This document shows, piece by piece, positions 5,653 through 6,673 of a stretch of 6,673 nt of DNA (position 1 is its first letter; each line of letters starts with the position of its first letter). A program made the position numbers and the translations under genes. A model generated the notes under the pieces. That model was given only the letters and a program-made list of their open reading frames with translations. It was not told the DNA's origin and searched no databases. The DNA comes from Candidatus Uhrbacteria bacterium (GTDB lineage Bacteria > Patescibacteriota > Patescibacteriia > JACQRZ01), in contig JACQWH010000071.1 in assembly GCA_016209345.1 (NCBI GenBank), forward strand, positions 1 through 6,673, given 5' to 3'.

Positions 5653-6645
5653 TTATTGGTTGTGTGGCGCCAGCTTCAAGAAGTAGTCCATCTGTTCCTC
5701 CAGATTATATGTTTTCTCTATTTTTTCAAGATACCGCTCGTGCGTTTTGACGAACTGCTCTGCCATAAATTTAAAAAATTGATACATGCTCCCATCCATT
5801 GCTCGCTCGAAGACATGCATATGCGCCTGGCGTCTTTTGTCCCACACAATCATTGGATGATACCGATGTACCTTCAAAATTTCGTTCATTAAAAGTCTTC
5901 CGATCCGTCCGTTTCCGTCACGAAACGGATGAATACGCTCAAATCGATAATAAAACGTAAATGCGTGCTCCAGCGGATAGAGTTTGTGGTTCTGTTTTTT
6001 GCTCCACGCAAGCAGGGCGGTGAGCTCTTTGCGGATCATACGATAATCCAAAACCGGTGCATTACCGACAACAATGTCATTGCTTGTTCGAAAACCAATA
6101 TGCTGCGGTTCGTGCGCCATCAGTGTTGTGTGAAGGCGTTTTATGTTCAGTGGCGAGAAACCAAACGCCCCCTCCGCCAACAAACTAATGGCGCGTATCG
6201 TATGTTGCACCTCTGCATTTCTCTTGTGGGAACGATCTCTGATAATCTGCTCAATGCTTTCTCGGGGAACGCGACTTCCCTCAATCTTATTTGAGTTGTA
6301 AATAAAATCCACGAGAAACGCCGCGTCCAATGCCGCCCTCCCAACGCCTCCTATATTCTCTTTTCGGCGAAAAAGTTCTGTCCGAAGACATTCCAGTTTT
6401 TCTATATTCACAAATTTCCGGAACTCTGCGGTTGCACGTGAACTCCAATAACGCGAACGCTGGACGGCCTCCTCTTGAATAAGAATATCTAAAAATTGCT
6501 GCTGTTTTAATTGGAGCGCTGCGCTCACATCCTCAGCCGCTCCCAACGACTTGCTCATGCGTCGCTGTACACCCCGGGAAATGTAGATCGAGTCGCTTGC
6601 ATAAACATACTTTTTCCCGTTAATCGTCGTTTGGCGAGTTTTCAT
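5653..6645 (-). CDS. Fic-domain protein (class II, self-inhibited AMP transferase)
   Basis: A 330-residue Fic protein expected to transfer AMP (or another nucleotide part) from ATP to a hydroxyl of a target protein. The active-site loop is intact: HPFRDGNGRIGR at 239-250, with catalytic His239, the phosphate-binding Asp243 and Gly244-Asn245-Gly246, and Arg250. An N-terminal inhibitory motif SNKIEG (118-123) fits (S/T)xxxE(G/N), with Glu122 expected to block ATP binding; this places it in class II, where the inhibitor helix precedes the core in the same chain. The first 60 residues (KKYVYASDSIYISRGVQRRMSKSLG) look like a small beta-hairpin often seen ahead of Fic domains, and the C-terminus (about 285-325) is helical. 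No separate antitoxin gene is needed. The start at 6645 has no Shine-Dalgarno sequence, and only 28 AT-rich bases upstream are in the window, so its promoter cannot be judged. Confidence 0.93.
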   Translation of the reverse strand: MKTRQTTINGKKYVYASDSIYISRGVQRRMSKSLGAAEDVSAALQLKQQQFLDILIQEEAVQRSRYWSSRATAEFRKFVNIEKLECLRTELFRRKENIGGVGRAALDAAFLVDFIYNSNKIEGSRVPRESIEQIIRDRSHKRNAEVQHTIRAISLLAEGAFGFSPLNIKRLHTTLMAHEPQHIGFRTSNDIVVGNAPVLDYRMIRKELTALLAWSKKQNHKLYPLEHAFTFYYRFERIHPFRDGNGRIGRLLMNEILKVHRYHPMIVWDKRRQAHMHVFERAMDGSMYQFFKFMAEQFVKTHERYLEKIEKTYNLEEQMDYFLKLAPHNQ

Positions 6646-6673
6646 AGAAAATTTAGCGCATATTTTTAATAAA

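Noticed and set aside
5929..6294. Plus-strand open frame opposite the Fic gene (121 codons)
   Set aside because: It is antisense to the intact Fic domain and resembles no protein family.

Overview
This window most resembles a small-genome uncultured bacterium of the Candidate Phyla Radiation (Patescibacteria, Parcubacteria-like). This is inferred from gene content and style and is not proven: short single-domain accessory proteins, ten or so genes all on the minus strand, very tight gene junctions, mixed base composition near 50% GC, and dispersed hairpin repeats whose translations read SREGGNP/IPACAGMT and CHSERSRGI. TGA is used as a stop at several overlapping gene junctions, so the standard bacterial code applies, not the recoded UGA of Gracilibacteria.

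Layout in the direction of transcription (right to left). A class II Fic protein (5653-6645) carries its own inhibitory helix motif. After a 40-base gap comes a strictly packed five-gene run: Nudix hydrolase (5160-5612), PP2C-like phosphatase (4336-5163), pyridoxamine-phosphate-oxidase-fold flavoprotein (3848-4336), nucleoside 2-deoxyribosyltransferase-like protein (3340-3846) and 2H phosphoesterase (2711-3343). Its junctions are ATGA, TAATG, TGAtATG and ATGA, so the genes are very likely co-transcribed and translationally coupled. Most of the families act on nucleotides, nucleotide-derived metabolites or phosphate esters, so a joint role in nucleotide clean-up or signalling is the best guess for this module. 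The combination is the most interesting part of the window.

The gap 2463-2710 holds a 141-base element with perfect 14-base terminal inverted repeats, and then a textbook promoter (TTGACA, 17 bases, TATACT, minus strand) with a small palindrome at the start site. The promoter drives an AbrB-type antitoxin (2142-2462) and a RelE-type toxin (1880-2137). The 203 bases after the toxin contain only a doubtful 53-residue reading frame.

The left part holds a membrane-anchored SPFH/prohibitin-like protein (864-1676). Directly after it comes an SGNH/GDSL hydrolase (227-812) whose reading frame is broken by one extra base in a six-C run. That break separates the serine nucleophile from the Asp-His pair. 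The last 226 bases are non-coding apart from a pair of inverted REP-like hairpins (40-133).

All plus-strand reading frames look like shadows of minus-strand genes. No RNA gene, CRISPR array, transposase or convincing intrinsic terminator was found.
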